64,000 nucleotides of DNA from Nigrospora sphaerica (lineage: Eukaryota > Ascomycota > Sordariomycetes > Amphisphaeriales > Apiosporaceae): contig JAGVVL010000015.1 in assembly GCA_018287875.1 (NCBI GenBank), forward strand, positions 2,852,001 through 2,916,000, written 5' to 3'. Position 1 is the stretch's first letter. Each line of letters begins with the position of its first letter. The translations under genes were made by a program, and so were the position numbers. The notes beneath the pieces are model-generated. The model saw nothing but the letters and a program-made list of their open reading frames with translations. It did no database searches and had not been told where the DNA came from. This document shows positions 33,761 to 44,670 of this stretch, one piece after another.

Positions 33761-34900
33761 ATGGCCGTCGGCGTTGTTCCCTCCACCACCACCACCACCA
33801 ACGGCACGGCCCGCAAGGCGGAGCAGGTCGAGCGCAAGCCCACGACGGCGCTGACTCACAAGGCGCCCAAGCTCTGGCAGCAGCCGCAGACGTTCGCCGT
33901 GGAGGCGCTCAAGAGCCCCTGGTACTCTGCCCTCTTCGGGATCCAGAGCACGCTCTTCCACTCGTCCATCGACTTCTTCCGCTCGCAGATGGGGTACGAG
34001 TACCTCATCGTGCCGGTGACGACGTCGAGCATCAGCTCGCCCATGGGGCTCGGGTCCGACTCGCAGCCCGTCAGCATCGAGCTCGGCGGCCTCGACACGT
34101 ACCTGGCCGACTCGCAGCAGTTCGTGCTCGAGTACGCCCTCCGCTACCAGCAGGGACTCGCCGGCACCTACTACGTGGGCACCTCGTGCCGCGGCGAGGA
34201 CCCCGACGCGACGCACCTCAACCAGTTCTGCCACGTCGAGTGCGAGCTCCTCGGGCCGCTGGAGAAGGGCGTCGACGTGGCGAACCGCTACGTGGCCGAG
34301 CTCACCAAGTCCCTCCTCGACCGCCACGGCGACCAGATCCGCGCCTGCGCCGGCACCACCGAGCACCTCGAGTCGCTGCTGAAGCTGTACCGCGCCCACA
34401 ACAATGCCTTCCCGCAGATCACGCTGGACGAGGCCCTGGCCCTGCCCGAAATCACCGACGACATGTGGGCCTACGCCGTCGAGGGCGAGCCCAAGTACGG
34501 CCGCACGCTGACGCGCAAGGGCGAGCTCATGTTGATCAAGAAGTTTGGCGGCGCCTGCTGGCTGCTTGAGATGGACCACCAGAGCGTGCCCTTCTACCAG
34601 GCCTACACCGACGCGAGCCGGCGCAAGGCCCGCTGCGGCGACCTCCTGCTCGGCCTGGGCGAAGTCGTCGGCTGCGGCCAGCGCCACGTCACGGCCGACC
34701 AGGCCCTCGAGGCCCTTCACCAGCACGAGGTCGACCCTGCCTCGTACGCCTGGTACCTCGACATGCGCCGCGTCCAGGCGCTCGAGACGACGGGCTGGGG
34801 CATCGGCACCGAGCGCTTCATGTGCTGGGTCCTGCAGCACGACGACGTCCGCGACGTTCAGCTGCTGCCCCGCCTCAAGGGCGTCGAGTGCGCCCCTTAG
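33761..34900 (+). CDS. Free-standing asparaginyl-tRNA-synthetase-like catalytic core (class II aaRS fold)
   Basis: Single exon, 379 aa. After a disordered Thr-rich tail the protein has only the class II catalytic domain. Motif 1 region: 'SALFGIQSTLFHSSIDFFRSQMGYEYLIVPVTT'. Motif 2: 'SCRGEDPDATHLNQFCHVECELLG' (about 143), matching AsnRS/AspRS 'FRAE...HLPEF..LE.E' with the ATP-binding Arg and the Glu. Motif 3: 'GWGIGTERFMCWVL' (about 345), with the invariant Arg. The N-terminal OB-fold anticodon-binding domain is absent, so it probably does not charge tRNA. The closest known logic is the archaeal AsnRS-related asparagine synthetase, which adenylates Asp and accepts an amine. Here it probably activates a carboxylate (aspartate-like) and forms an amide; this fits the neighbouring ATP-grasp and asparaginase. 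Confidence 0.83.
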   Translation: MAVGVVPSTTTTTNGTARKAEQVERKPTTALTHKAPKLWQQPQTFAVEALKSPWYSALFGIQSTLFHSSIDFFRSQMGYEYLIVPVTTSSISSPMGLGSDSQPVSIELGGLDTYLADSQQFVLEYALRYQQGLAGTYYVGTSCRGEDPDATHLNQFCHVECELLGPLEKGVDVANRYVAELTKSLLDRHGDQIRACAGTTEHLESLLKLYRAHNNAFPQITLDEALALPEITDDMWAYAVEGEPKYGRTLTRKGELMLIKKFGGACWLLEMDHQSVPFYQAYTDASRRKARCGDLLLGLGEVVGCGQRHVTADQALEALHQHEVDPASYAWYLDMRRVQALETTGWGIGTERFMCWVLQHDDVRDVQLLPRLKGVECAP

Positions 34901-35776
34901 GCCGTGCCACCTCGTTTCCGGCCGGACGGGGGCTTCTCCGCGGTTCGGACGTTGGGGGGGACGGGTAAAGCTGCGTGACGTGGCCGGTCCGTGGTCGCCC
35001 AGGGGGAAAAGAGCTCTTCCCGCTGTCCGACACCTTCACATCCTCTCGGCGAGTCGAAACTATATTCGGGGTTCCCCGGCTTGGTTCTGTGTCACTACCC
35101 TCGGCGTTAAAAAGTGCCCGGGGCGTCGCTTTCAGGGGCTGGCCTGCCAGCTCGTCTGGCCCGCGCGCGCAGCCCAGACGAGGAGGGCGGGTCTTTCTGT
35201 TCCACTCTTTCCTCTTTCCTTCTCTTTGTAGTTTCACTAGACTTTACCATAGACTTGTTTCTTATAGACTTATGCATCCTACGCTTTGGCCCCATGCTTA
35301 CCGTGACCGTCCTGCCCATCCCTCTCCGCAACTACGCAGATCGCCCGATGACGGTGCGACCCGCGACTCCTGCCCTCAATCCACATGCAGAGGTTCTCAA
35401 CAGGCCTACTTTCAAGTTGGTCCAGCCCAGGTCCTCCGCAGAGGAACAGTGCATCCGGTACTTGATAAGCCCGTGTTGGTGATTTCTACCATTGTCCGAT
35501 CCATCGTAGCTACAGTGGTTTACATACTGCCTGCTGTCTTGTGACTGCAGCAGAGCTGGCCCGTCGTGTTTACAATACTCTGGTGTCGATGCCTACCGGT
35601 CATCATACGGTCTGGCAGATCTAACCCATCTAGGCTCTGCCTTGCGCGTGACCAGGCACGCCGAAGCCCTGATCCCGCCAAGGAAATATACTTGTCGAAT
35701 GTGTAGCCGCGTTTTATTAATCCGGGTTTATAAATTGTATGGGTACTCTAACGTAATGAGGCCGCGCCTCCGCATG
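34901..35776. other. Convergent intergenic region
   Basis: 3' flanks of the AsnRS-like and bZIP-ankyrin genes. Overlapping frames up to 189 codons but no motif. Confidence 0.5.
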
Positions 35777-36605
35777 TCACCGCAACGAAACACCCTGCCG
35801 AAGAAGATGGCCGACAAGCAAGGAACTCCCCGTTTCCGCGGCGCGATACAGTCGAGAGTACCCCTCGGGATCCAGCGAGTCCGCTTTGGCGCCGCTCTCC
35901 AACAGAAACACAGCCGCGGCGTCTTTTCCATTCCTGATTGCATAGTCCAAGGGCGACAGGCCGGCATCGTCGGTCGCGTCAACGTCGGCGCCATGGGAGA
36001 CGAGAAGCTGCACGACGCCAGTATGACCAAGCGCCGCGGCAATATGCAAGGGACCCCCCAATACGGGCTTTATTAGCGTCTGCAGCTCGGTCAGTGACAC
36101 GGTTTCTCCCACGATCAAGTTACGTGGCTTACCGTTTCGAAGAGAGCGCCACTGTTGTAAAGGCCACGGCCAGGTTCAGGCGTACTGGTCGGCGTGGCTT
36201 CCCGCGTCGTCGTCAAGGGGTCACAGGACACGGGGAAAAAGTCGCCATCCGCAGTGGCCCCATGATGGGGGGTAGCTGGACATTCCAAAGGGTGAAGTTG
36301 GTCACCCCACGTCGGGTCAAATGGCGAAAATAGGCCGAATCGCGAGAGATTGGAAATTTCATCATTCCGGGGCCCTTGGGCGAAGTCGTGATGAAAATGC
36401 GGCGAGGCCGTATCGCTCGCTGGCGGTGATGGGTAGGCTATATCCGGCCGGCTCTGGCTTAGACGTAGCCCTGCAAGCGGTGAGTTGACGGTCCGGACAC
36501 GTCCGTAGTATTTCAAGGCGACTCACGTGATCGCCTTTTCGCTAGACGGTTCTGCGTGCGACGCTTTTCCAAGTCGCTGTAGCTGACGATGGTCGGGGTC
36601 GACAT
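35777..36605 (-). CDS. ToxE-like bZIP-basic-region / ankyrin transcription factor (bANK type)
   Basis: Exons 36605-36527, 36470-36133 and 36079-35777, 239 aa. Residues 11-28 (DLEKRRTQNRLAKRRSRLRL) are a bZIP basic region with the N-x7-R core (Asn19, Arg27); intron 1 splits the Arg27 codon. No leucine heptad follows: the chain goes straight to Pro/Ser-rich sequence. The C-terminal 100 residues form about three ankyrin repeats, e.g. 'GGPLHIAAALGHTGVVQLLVSHGADVD' and 'AGLSPLDYAIRNGKDAAAVFLLESGAKAD'. A zipper-less basic region plus ankyrins is the architecture of the HC-toxin cluster regulator ToxE and related bANK proteins. It is therefore the likely pathway-specific regulator. It is shorter than ToxE. 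Confidence 0.85.
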
Positions 36606-38237
36606 GGCGGCTCTGCGAGATGAGCTTGTTGACCGTCGCGACTTGGTCTTCCTGGTATGAGGGGGGAAATTGGCAAGGGGGGGTGGGAGGGGTTGGGGAA
36701 GCTGCCGGCTTCAACTGCAAGTGTAAAGGTTAAGATCTGACTTTTTCTTGGGTTCTCCAGAAGCAATTCTCACACCTGACTTTTTCCCCTGGAACCAGGG
36801 CCACGGGGAGTAAATAGACCATGAGCTCCAGGAACCGTGAGCCCAAATACCCCAAAATCATATTACCACCCGGCCTGTCACGCGAGCCGAGCAGAAACAA
36901 TGATGACCACGCGTATGCTGTAGTAGGACCCGCCATTTTCTCCTCGTCTTTCGAGTCATTTGGATGAGAATGCCCTTTATCTTTTACAAAACAATCGACT
37001 GTTAAAGATGATTCCCACAATTGCGGAGAGATTCCCGCCCTACCGCAATGACGAGAACGCCGTACCGTAGCTTCGGTTCTTCTCACGGCGGCATCGAAGT
37101 CCCTGTATCGAGTAGTTGAGGTTGGGAGTCAGGTTACGGCTGAACTGAATCGTTCCTGAATACTAATTTGCGGCCTGCGAAAAGCTTGTCCACACGCATC
37201 GCAACGTTAACACACCTTTCTGCAGTAACACACCGGGTCGTCAGAGGCAGGCTCCGCTCCATGGAAATTGCTAGAGCAAGATAACAAGACTGATGGGTTT
37301 CTTCACACTTCCGCATACAAGGGGCGCATTCGAAACTCCCAAAAATGCCTCCGAAGGCCCGTGTTGGACAAGCACAGGGTCAGAGTCAGCAGATAACGCT
37401 TCAGTCAGATTCTTTGCGACATCTTCGAGCCAGATTTCGAATAGCCGACTGAAATATAAGGGCGGCTGCTCCGGGTGATGCTAGAGAGTGGCGGAGAGAT
37501 ATTTAGACGGGTGGCAGGACGGCTGACAGAGGGGCTGACAGAGGCACGATCCTTGAAAGAGAGGGAAACCTCGGCGTAGCTTCCCAACTTCAACCTGGCT
37601 GCTTGGGTATCACGTTGAGAGAGGCTGTAGCCAACGCTTTCTCTGTCGGAATGGGCGGTATTCTGCCAGGTACTCATCTACTCACAGCTCTTTCAAGCAC
37701 GATGGATCTACCTGAGTACCAAGTGCCAAGCCTCACTGACTCGCCTGCTTCCAGTACACGGCGAACACCACAGCTGGTGTGCACTCACGTACTTGGCTGG
37801 TACACCGGGGCTTCCCCCGAATAAAGGTTTGCTTGGTGCGGAGCCGTGGTTCTTAGGTTCTATCGATCCACAAATCAGGCTTTCCAGCCTGCCAGCTCAT
37901 GTTCTCGCGGCGGTTACCGCACGGGGGCGGCGGAATGAGCATTTGGACGGCCTAAAGGGGAAGGGAGAACATCGCGGCAGAAGGCAGGCTCCAATCTTGA
38001 CTAAATCATACTCTTTAGCTCTTCAACGAGAAATATCAACAGTGGAAAAGTAGATGGGAAGATATGATGTGCCATTACCACACGGCACGTGCTACTTCTT
38101 GGGAGAATTATACAAATGGGCTCTTTCGCCTCCTTTCCATACCGTACGGCTCTCAACCTGTCTGTGTTCGACCCCGACCATCTGCCTGCAACCTTTCTGC
38201 CTACCTGTCTCCCTCTGTATTCTCCCTGTTGTTGGCT
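36606..38237. promoter_or_regulatory. Long divergent promoter region
   Basis: 1.6 kb between the bZIP-ankyrin regulator and the ATP-grasp gene, transcribed apart. Frames of up to 118 codons have no motifs. Long shared upstream regions suit the target sites of the cluster regulator, but no site was identified. Confidence 0.4.
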
Positions 38238-40139
38238 ATGGGTTCACCTACTTCGACTGGTAGAATGGAGAGCGGGACAGCCACCAAGAGCCACTTCGTT
38301 TCCCACGTACTCCAGGTATCTCAGGATGCCGGGCTCCTTGATTCTCTCGTCCGGGCAGTACGTAATAGACTCGGCGCTGATGTCACACCCGCGGCCCGAG
38401 AGCTCGAGGCCTTATTGGAGGCCTTGTCCTCGACCGCGTCCGCTGCTGGCTCATCTGCCATCATCCTTGTTGGCTCAGTTTGTGCCGGCTGGGTCATCAG
38501 ATCCGACTATGTCGCTTTCCGGCTCCGACAGACGCGCTGCGCCGAGTCAATTCACCACTTGGCAGTCCCACGCGGTTGGATTCCGGCGATGCCGCCGAGT
38601 CGCGGGGCCAGCGGTCAGTCCGAGTTGGACCATCTGCTGCCGGCCACCCTGAGCGCGCTCATCGTCCGAGCCAAGGACCAAAGCGGGCTTTCGTCAAAGC
38701 TCGCCCGAATTTCGGCATTGCTGGCGAACCGGGTCGACATCCCGCTGACGCTCCCGCACCCCATTGAGCCCAAGACGGTCGCCGTCCTTGGGGGTGGTCT
38801 CAACATGGCCTATCGTCGAGCTTTTCTCGAGGCCGCCGCCGCGCTGGGCATCGGCCTGGTCATATTGGACCGCCCTGGCCATTGGATGGCGTCGCATCCC
38901 GAGCTTTGCGAGGCCTTCGTCCCTCTCGACACCACCAGGGACTCGGAGCTCTCCAATCGCATCGTCGCAGCATGTCGGGCGTACGGCAGACTGGACGGCC
39001 TCACCACCTACGCCGACGACCACCTCGAGACGACGGCGAGGGCGGCACAGCAACTGGGTCTCCCAGCCGAGTCACCCGAGGCACTCAGCACTTGCACCCG
39101 GAAGAACGAATTCCGGAGGCTTTTCCCCATATCGCAGTGCCCGTCCCTAAAAGTGGCCTCGGTGGATGAGTTTCGCGCGGGCGCGTCAGCATTCGAGGCG
39201 CACTACCCTCTCATCATCAAGCCGCCCAGCGGTGGGAACTCGGTCGGCGTGAGCAAGGCCGCCTGTCTGGCCGAAGCCGAGCAGCAGATTTCCCGTCTGC
39301 TTCAGACCCAGTCATCCGCCCTCGTTGAGAAATACATTCAAGGCCCCGAGGTGGATGTCAACGTGGCTCTCGTCGACGGCGAAGTGGCCTTTTACGACAT
39401 CGTGGACGAGCCCCCTTGCTCCGCCGAGACGCAGGAAACACCGGCACCGTCCGATCCGCCCTCCTCCTTCATCGAACCTTCGGCCATGTGGCCTTCGATT
39501 CTGCCTGCGAACGAGCAGGGCGTCCTATACAACATGGTGTGCAAAGGCCTTGCTCGTCTGGGTTTCAAAAACGGCGTCTTCCATGTCGAAGCGCGCATGA
39601 TTGACTCGGCTATGCAATGGGCTCCCAAGAGACTCGACGGGCTGGACGAGCCACTGTGGTCCCTGGGCTGGAAGCACGAGGACCAAAAGTGTCTTCCCAA
39701 TCCCGAGGCCATGATGATCGAGGCCAACGCACGTACTCCCGGGTACCCGGCAGCGCTGGGAAGCGTTTACTGCTCCGGCATTGACTTCGCGGCGATACAA
39801 CTGTTGCTTTGCGTCTCTGACAAGGTTCGGGCCCGGTCCCTATCCATTCCTTTCCGGGACAGCGGCAGCGCGTGCGTCATTTCGTATGCAGTACTCACGC
39901 CCCGGGGGGGCAAATTCCAAGGAGAGAACATGTATCAGGAGTTGGCTCGTAGCCATCCCGACTTGAGCAAGGCAATTTTGGAGCCAGTCTTGTTTTTCAA
40001 GGACGGGGATCTCATCAAAGACCCTCAAGAGCGGGCTTCATGGCTCACCACGTTCACTATGCGCTCCGAGGCCGGACGGGAGGAAGCCATGGTAGTGGGT
40101 GAGAAGATACAGCGCTGTCTTAAGTACAAAATTGTATAG
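38238..40139 (+). CDS. ATP-grasp ligase
   Basis: Single exon, 633 aa from MGSPTSTG (38238); ATGs at 38064 and 38265 are in frame too. The central and C-terminal parts are an ATP-grasp domain: 'LSTCTRKNEFRRLF' (pre-grasp helix, about 285-300), 'YPLIIKPPSGGNSVGVSKA' (ATP Lys and Gly loop, about 322), 'ALVEKYIQGPEVDVNVAL' (adenine-contact strand, about 363), 'LGFKNGVFHVEARMI' and 'MMIEANARTPGYPAA' (Mg2+ Glu/Asn, about 493). The N-terminal 200 residues include a Rossmann-like 'KTVAVLGGGLNMAYRRAFLEAAAALGIGLVILD' pre-ATP-grasp fold. Such enzymes activate a carboxylate as acyl-phosphate and join it to an amine. In the cluster it is the prime candidate for peptide-bond formation on the extended amino acid. 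Confidence 0.88.
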   Translation: MGSPTSTGRMESGTATKSHFVSHVLQVSQDAGLLDSLVRAVRNRLGADVTPAARELEALLEALSSTASAAGSSAIILVGSVCAGWVIRSDYVAFRLRQTRCAESIHHLAVPRGWIPAMPPSRGASGQSELDHLLPATLSALIVRAKDQSGLSSKLARISALLANRVDIPLTLPHPIEPKTVAVLGGGLNMAYRRAFLEAAAALGIGLVILDRPGHWMASHPELCEAFVPLDTTRDSELSNRIVAACRAYGRLDGLTTYADDHLETTARAAQQLGLPAESPEALSTCTRKNEFRRLFPISQCPSLKVASVDEFRAGASAFEAHYPLIIKPPSGGNSVGVSKAACLAEAEQQISRLLQTQSSALVEKYIQGPEVDVNVALVDGEVAFYDIVDEPPCSAETQETPAPSDPPSSFIEPSAMWPSILPANEQGVLYNMVCKGLARLGFKNGVFHVEARMIDSAMQWAPKRLDGLDEPLWSLGWKHEDQKCLPNPEAMMIEANARTPGYPAALGSVYCSGIDFAAIQLLLCVSDKVRARSLSIPFRDSGSACVISYAVLTPRGGKFQGENMYQELARSHPDLSKAILEPVLFFKDGDLIKDPQERASWLTTFTMRSEAGREEAMVVGEKIQRCLKYKIV

Positions 40140-40931
40140 AGCAATAAATTGAGCCGACGTCTCAGCTGGAACACGTGGGCCAGACCGTCTCCGAGTGTGG
40201 GCGATTTGATGATGACGAATGCCACGCTTTTCCGGCAAAGCAACCTGAGAAAGAAGGTAACATTGCCTCGTTGCCTCGGATGTCAGGGGACGCCCACTTG
40301 TCAGTCCCTCACCCCATCAGCCAGCGGCGTGAAGCTAGAGAGTATGCGTCCTGCGTTGTACATCCCCCCTTGCTTGGCTCTTGAGATCCTAGCCCGGTTC
40401 CCGGGCAGAATTGCAAGTCAGCCCCAGCCCTGTTCCTTTTCCCTCCCCCGCCCATACTCTGGGTTGAGCGGGATACGCCATAATACCGAGCGACACGTAG
40501 TGCAATAGCCCCTACGGATGAGGCGAAAGTTTCCGTCTAGAAAATTCCACACGTAGACGGACGGCAGGGTCAGGCAGCTGGTGACCCCCTTCATATGCGT
40601 GGTCAGCACGCGGCATTGCCGCAAACTTAATTCAACAATCCTGCTTTCGAGCCTGGGTTTACAGGGCCCCCTTCGGTTACTCAGAACATGCAGGACTCTT
40701 TCCGGTTGTAACAGGTGTGCGTCACCCAGCATTGGCACCTTTTGGTGCGGCTTCTGCCGGGTGTTTGTACCATTCATGTTCCTCCAGCCACTCCGTACCG
40801 AAGCAACCTGCGACGCAGAAGCCTCCTGCCCAGTTATAACCGAGATTTCGGCCAATACAAAACAACCCATCTAGTTCGCGTGTTCTCTCTGGATAACCTC
40901 TCAGTGCTTTCTGGTCACTTCGAATCTCACC
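40140..40931. other. Intergenic, promoter of the isopropylmalate isomerase-like gene
   Basis: The two genes run in the same direction. Frames up to 150 codons without motifs; nothing supported. Confidence 0.45.
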
Positions 40932-43900
40932 ATGGCCTCCCAAACGCTGCAGTCCCGACTGGGCCAGCTCTTACAGACAATCCGCGGCGTCTCCCTGGAC
41001 GACGCTTGGGCGTCCCTTCAGCATGGCAAAGACGAAACATCACCTCATCCGCTGGCTGTCTGTTCTGCACTGAGTGAGCACTTACGGCAGAAGGGATACG
41101 AGAAGGAAAGCGACATCCTCCAGCAGACGCTGGGTATTGCTACCACGAGAACCGAACTAGGCGGCATGGCCTTGTCATGGGGCAAAGAGCTTTCATCAGA
41201 CGATGTCGATGAGTTACTGCTTCTGATCTCGGCCTGTACGAAAGAATCCTTTGCTCTTCAGCACTTTAACTTCTTTCTCCTGTGTCTTCTTTCCACCAAC
41301 GTGCCCCCTAAAGCACCCCCGGGCTGAGCCCATCGGCTGACCGTGCTTTGGCCGCGCCAGGGCTGGAATCGCTGAATTCGGCGGAGAGATACGACGGAGG
41401 CTTCGAAGCCCCTCTGCTTGTACGCCCTGCTGGCCGTCCCCTCATGAACGCGACCGAGAAGATCTTTGCTTTCCACGATCTGTCCCGCGCCGGATACGTC
41501 AAGACGGGCGACACAATCCGCGTTTCCGTAGACTGGGTCATGGCCAGCGAAGCCAGCTGGCATGTAAGTCCCGGAAGCCCTCGCCCCCCCTTCACTACTC
41601 CCTTTTCGTCCGTCCTTCCTCGCCGCCAACTTTTCTGCCATGGGTACTGAACCAGAACGCTCGGCACAGGGCATGCTGCAGGTATACAACAAGCTCGGCG
41701 ACCCTGGCGTCTTCCGCAATGACCGCTTTTGGCTGGCCGGAGACCACGTGGTCGATCCCCGGCTTTCCGACACGCCATTAGTAAAGAGTTTGGTGCGCGA
41801 GATGGACTTTGCGCGCAAGAAGTTCAAGATGACGCAGTTCCAGGGCAGCAACTACACCATCATGCACACCGAGTTCTATCGCGAGCGAGCGCAGCCCGGC
41901 CAGATCGTCATTGGCTCCGACTCGCACACCTGCAGCGGAGGCGCCAACGGTTGCCTATCCATAGGGCTCGGCGCAGCCGAGGTAACCATGGCCTTGGTAA
42001 CGGGCCAAATCTGGTTTAAAGTGCCCGAGGTTGTCGAGATACGCCTTACGGGCAAACCGGCTCGTGGCGTCGGCGGCAAAGATGTCATCTTGTACATCCT
42101 ACAGCAGCTGAAGCGTAATACAGTGGCCGCCGACAGGGTGGTCGAATACACGGGGCCGGGTTGCCGATGGCTGAGCTCTGATGCCCGCTTTGCCGTCGCC
42201 AATATGACAACGGTAAGTGAGCCTGAGCCCGGAAGCTCCTGATCTCTGTCAGCGTCTTTGTCCCTTGCCTTTCACGCGTCTGCCCTGCACCTCTAGTCTC
42301 CACGTCGGGCTCCTCGCAGTCTGGGCTTTGCCTGACTCTCTTTAGGAATTTGGTGGCATTACCGGCATTTTTGTGGCCGACGGAGTGACCAAGCGCTTTG
42401 TCGAGTCCCGCAAGACTTACCATCATAAGAGCGCTTCCCACTACTTCCGTCCGGACGAGGGATGTTCCTATGTCGAGTCGTACGAAATCGACCTCGCCAA
42501 GGCCCAGCCCTCGGTGGCGCGGTATCCCAATCCGGACGACGTGGTGCCCGTGGGCGAGGTGGCCGGTACGAAGCTCGATGGCGTCTTTATCGGCGCCTGC
42601 ACGACGGCTGAGGAGGACTTGGTCGTGGGCGCCCTCGTCCTCCAGGCCGGCCTAGACGCCGGCCGCAAGCCCGTCGCCCGTGGCCAACGCCGCGTCGTGC
42701 CAGGCAGCCGACCCATCGCCGAACATCTCCGTAAGACCGGCCTTGCCGACGTATATGAACGGGCCGGATTCACCATCGGCATTCCCGGTTGCTCGTACTG
42801 TGTAGGCATGGGCGCCGACATGGCCGAGCCAGGCTCGGTCTGGCTCAGTAGCCAAAACCGCAATTTTGAGAACCGCATGGGAAAGGGTATGTGTCCAGCT
42901 CAAGCACCCCCCCCCTCATGAAACAGGCCTCCTGATCTGTGTGCATCTTCTGCCAGGCGCCATCGGTTCTCTGGCTTCAGCAGCAACAGTGGCGGCGTCG
43001 TCTTTTGACATGGTGGTGACGCCGCCGCAGGAACTGATCGACCTCATCCCAGACGAGCGGTGGAGCGGTGTCAAGGGAAGGGGCTCTTTGCCCGCCGATG
43101 ATGCCCTTGAAGAACCCCAATGGGTTGAGCCACCGGGACAAGATAGCCTCACCCAGGTGGATGAGAAGCCAAAGCGCGTCCCAGTTGAGGCGGCGAGCAA
43201 GGCCGCTATCGAGGCCGATGCATCCCCGACAAAAAGCACCCTAGGGCGCATCAAGAGCAAGGTTTACCGCCTGGGTGACTTTGTGGACACAGACGCTGTG
43301 AGTGATGACCCTCCACTTTGCCTGGACTTCATCGAGACCGACTTCGGCTGACTGTGCTCATTCTACTACAGCTTGCCCCTGCCCAGTTTCTCCTCATATC
43401 TAAGAATAATAAAGAGCTCGGGAACCACTGTATGGAGAGGAATGAGCCTGGGTTCCGGGATAGCGTGAAAGACGGCCACGAGGTCATTGTTGGAGGGAAG
43501 GCTTTTGGTTGTGGTTCCAGTCGCCAAGAAGCTGTCCAGGCCCTGCTCGGTAAGTGTTTCCCATGCAAATCAGCGGCTATTTACGCTAGCGACCGCTAAC
43601 GCAATTCAAACCCTGTCCTTCCAAGGTGTCGGAGCTAAGTGTGTCATCGCTAAAAGCTTCGCTTTTATTTTTGCACGGAACATGCCGTCGCTGGGCCTCC
43701 TGGGCTTCACTATCAGCGATGACCGCTTTTACGAGCTGGCAACGACAGGCGCCGCTATCGACATTGACACGGACCGAAACGTGCTGACTATTGCGGGCGA
43801 AACCTTCCAGTTCGCGCTGTCGCCCCTCGAGAAAAGGCTAACAGAGATTGGGGGTATCACGAATGCATTCTCGAAGTTTGGAAAACGAATCTACGATGTA

Positions 43901-43999
43901 CTGGCGGGGGGCGGGGCGACGGCGACGGCGACAGTGACGGCGAAGGTGTGCGGGACGCGGGAGGACGCTAAGGCAGTAAGTCGTAGCATGGCGTGGTAA
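40932..43999 (+). CDS. Isopropylmalate isomerase-like aconitase-family dehydratase (fused LeuC-LeuD)
   Basis: Seven exons: 40932-41235, 41361-41563, 41670-42212, 42346-42886, 42957-43297, 43372-43549 and 43626-43999; 827 aa, all phases consistent. It would move the hydroxyl of the 2-alkylmalate intermediate. The LeuC half has 'TEKIF', '[15 protein letters not shown]', '[10 protein letters not shown]' (about 256), '[11 protein letters not shown]' (about 434) and '[12 protein letters not shown]' (about 499/502): the last three Cys of these are the usual [4Fe-4S] ligands, all present. The LeuD swivel half follows after a charged linker: '[11 protein letters not shown]', '[37 protein letters not shown]'. 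The first 100 residues (exon 1) are not LeuC-like and their junction to exon 2 (125-bp intron, donor GTACGA) is the least certain. The gene ends the cluster; a retrotransposon begins 300 bp downstream. Confidence 0.87.
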
Positions 44000-44302
44000 C
44001 GGTTAAATAAACAGATAGATATATTTACCTCTTAAACCTATATTTAAAAGCGTGTTCTATGGTATATAAGAAATTAAAAGTCGCTTAAACATTACTTAAT
44101 ATCACGGTATAAAAAATAAGAGGTTAATAACAGTTTTAAGAGTTTTATTACAGTGCGAAAATTATAAGTGAAGAGAAAAGAAAAGAGATAAGAACCTCCT
44201 AATTATTGTTTCATAATATTATATATTCATTATTAAAGACGTAAATAATTTTCAAATTTATTAATTTTTATACTTATATATTTATATAATAATACTACTT
44301 AC
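44000..44302. other. AT-rich spacer between cluster and retrotransposon
   Basis: Base composition falls sharply right after the stop codon of the dehydratase gene. It ends in the target-site copy CTTAC (44298-44302). Confidence 0.6.
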
Positions 44303-44632
44303 TGTGAGAGGCTGAGCCTTGAAGCACTATCGAAGGGGCCAAATGCTGTTTATTTTCTAGATGGGAAAGAGAGAAGAGAACCGTCTTCAGGAGGCCGGGC
44401 GCAGCGTCTCGTTAAATCTTGCGAGACTGGACCGGAACGTTCGGATAGGAACGTTCGGACCGGAACGTTCGGATCGGAACGTTCGGATCGCTGCTCAGCT
44501 CCCCCCTCCTAGGTCTTGACCACTAGCCTGGCGTTCGAATGGAGAGACCTACTCGGAGCCTCATATGAGGGGTTCGTGAGACGCTCAGGCCAGGTGCGCC
44601 TGAGCCTATCTCCCAGGTCCCAACCTGTAACA
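44303..44632 (-). repeat. LTR (3' in transcription sense), 330 bp
   Basis: Same sequence as 49884-50213 apart from one base. Bordered on the outside by CTTAC. Confidence 0.93.
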
Positions 44633-44659
44633 TCACCCCCTTCTCCCCCTTTTTCTTTC
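44633..44659 (-). other. Polypurine tract
   Basis: On the minus strand this is an almost pure A/G run of about 27 nt ending next to the 3' LTR, the usual plus-strand primer of LTR elements. Confidence 0.8.
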
Positions 44660-44670
44660 TATAACCCCCT

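Noticed and set aside
33656..34840. 394-codon open frame on the minus strand
   Set aside because: Antisense shadow of the AsnRS-like gene; Leu/Ala/Val-rich composition typical of reversed GC-rich codons, no motif.
29370..43999. NRPS, PKS or terpene synthase hidden in the cluster
   Set aside because: All coding space longer than 1 kb is assigned to other families, and no adenylation, condensation, ketosynthase or DDxxD-type motif is visible.
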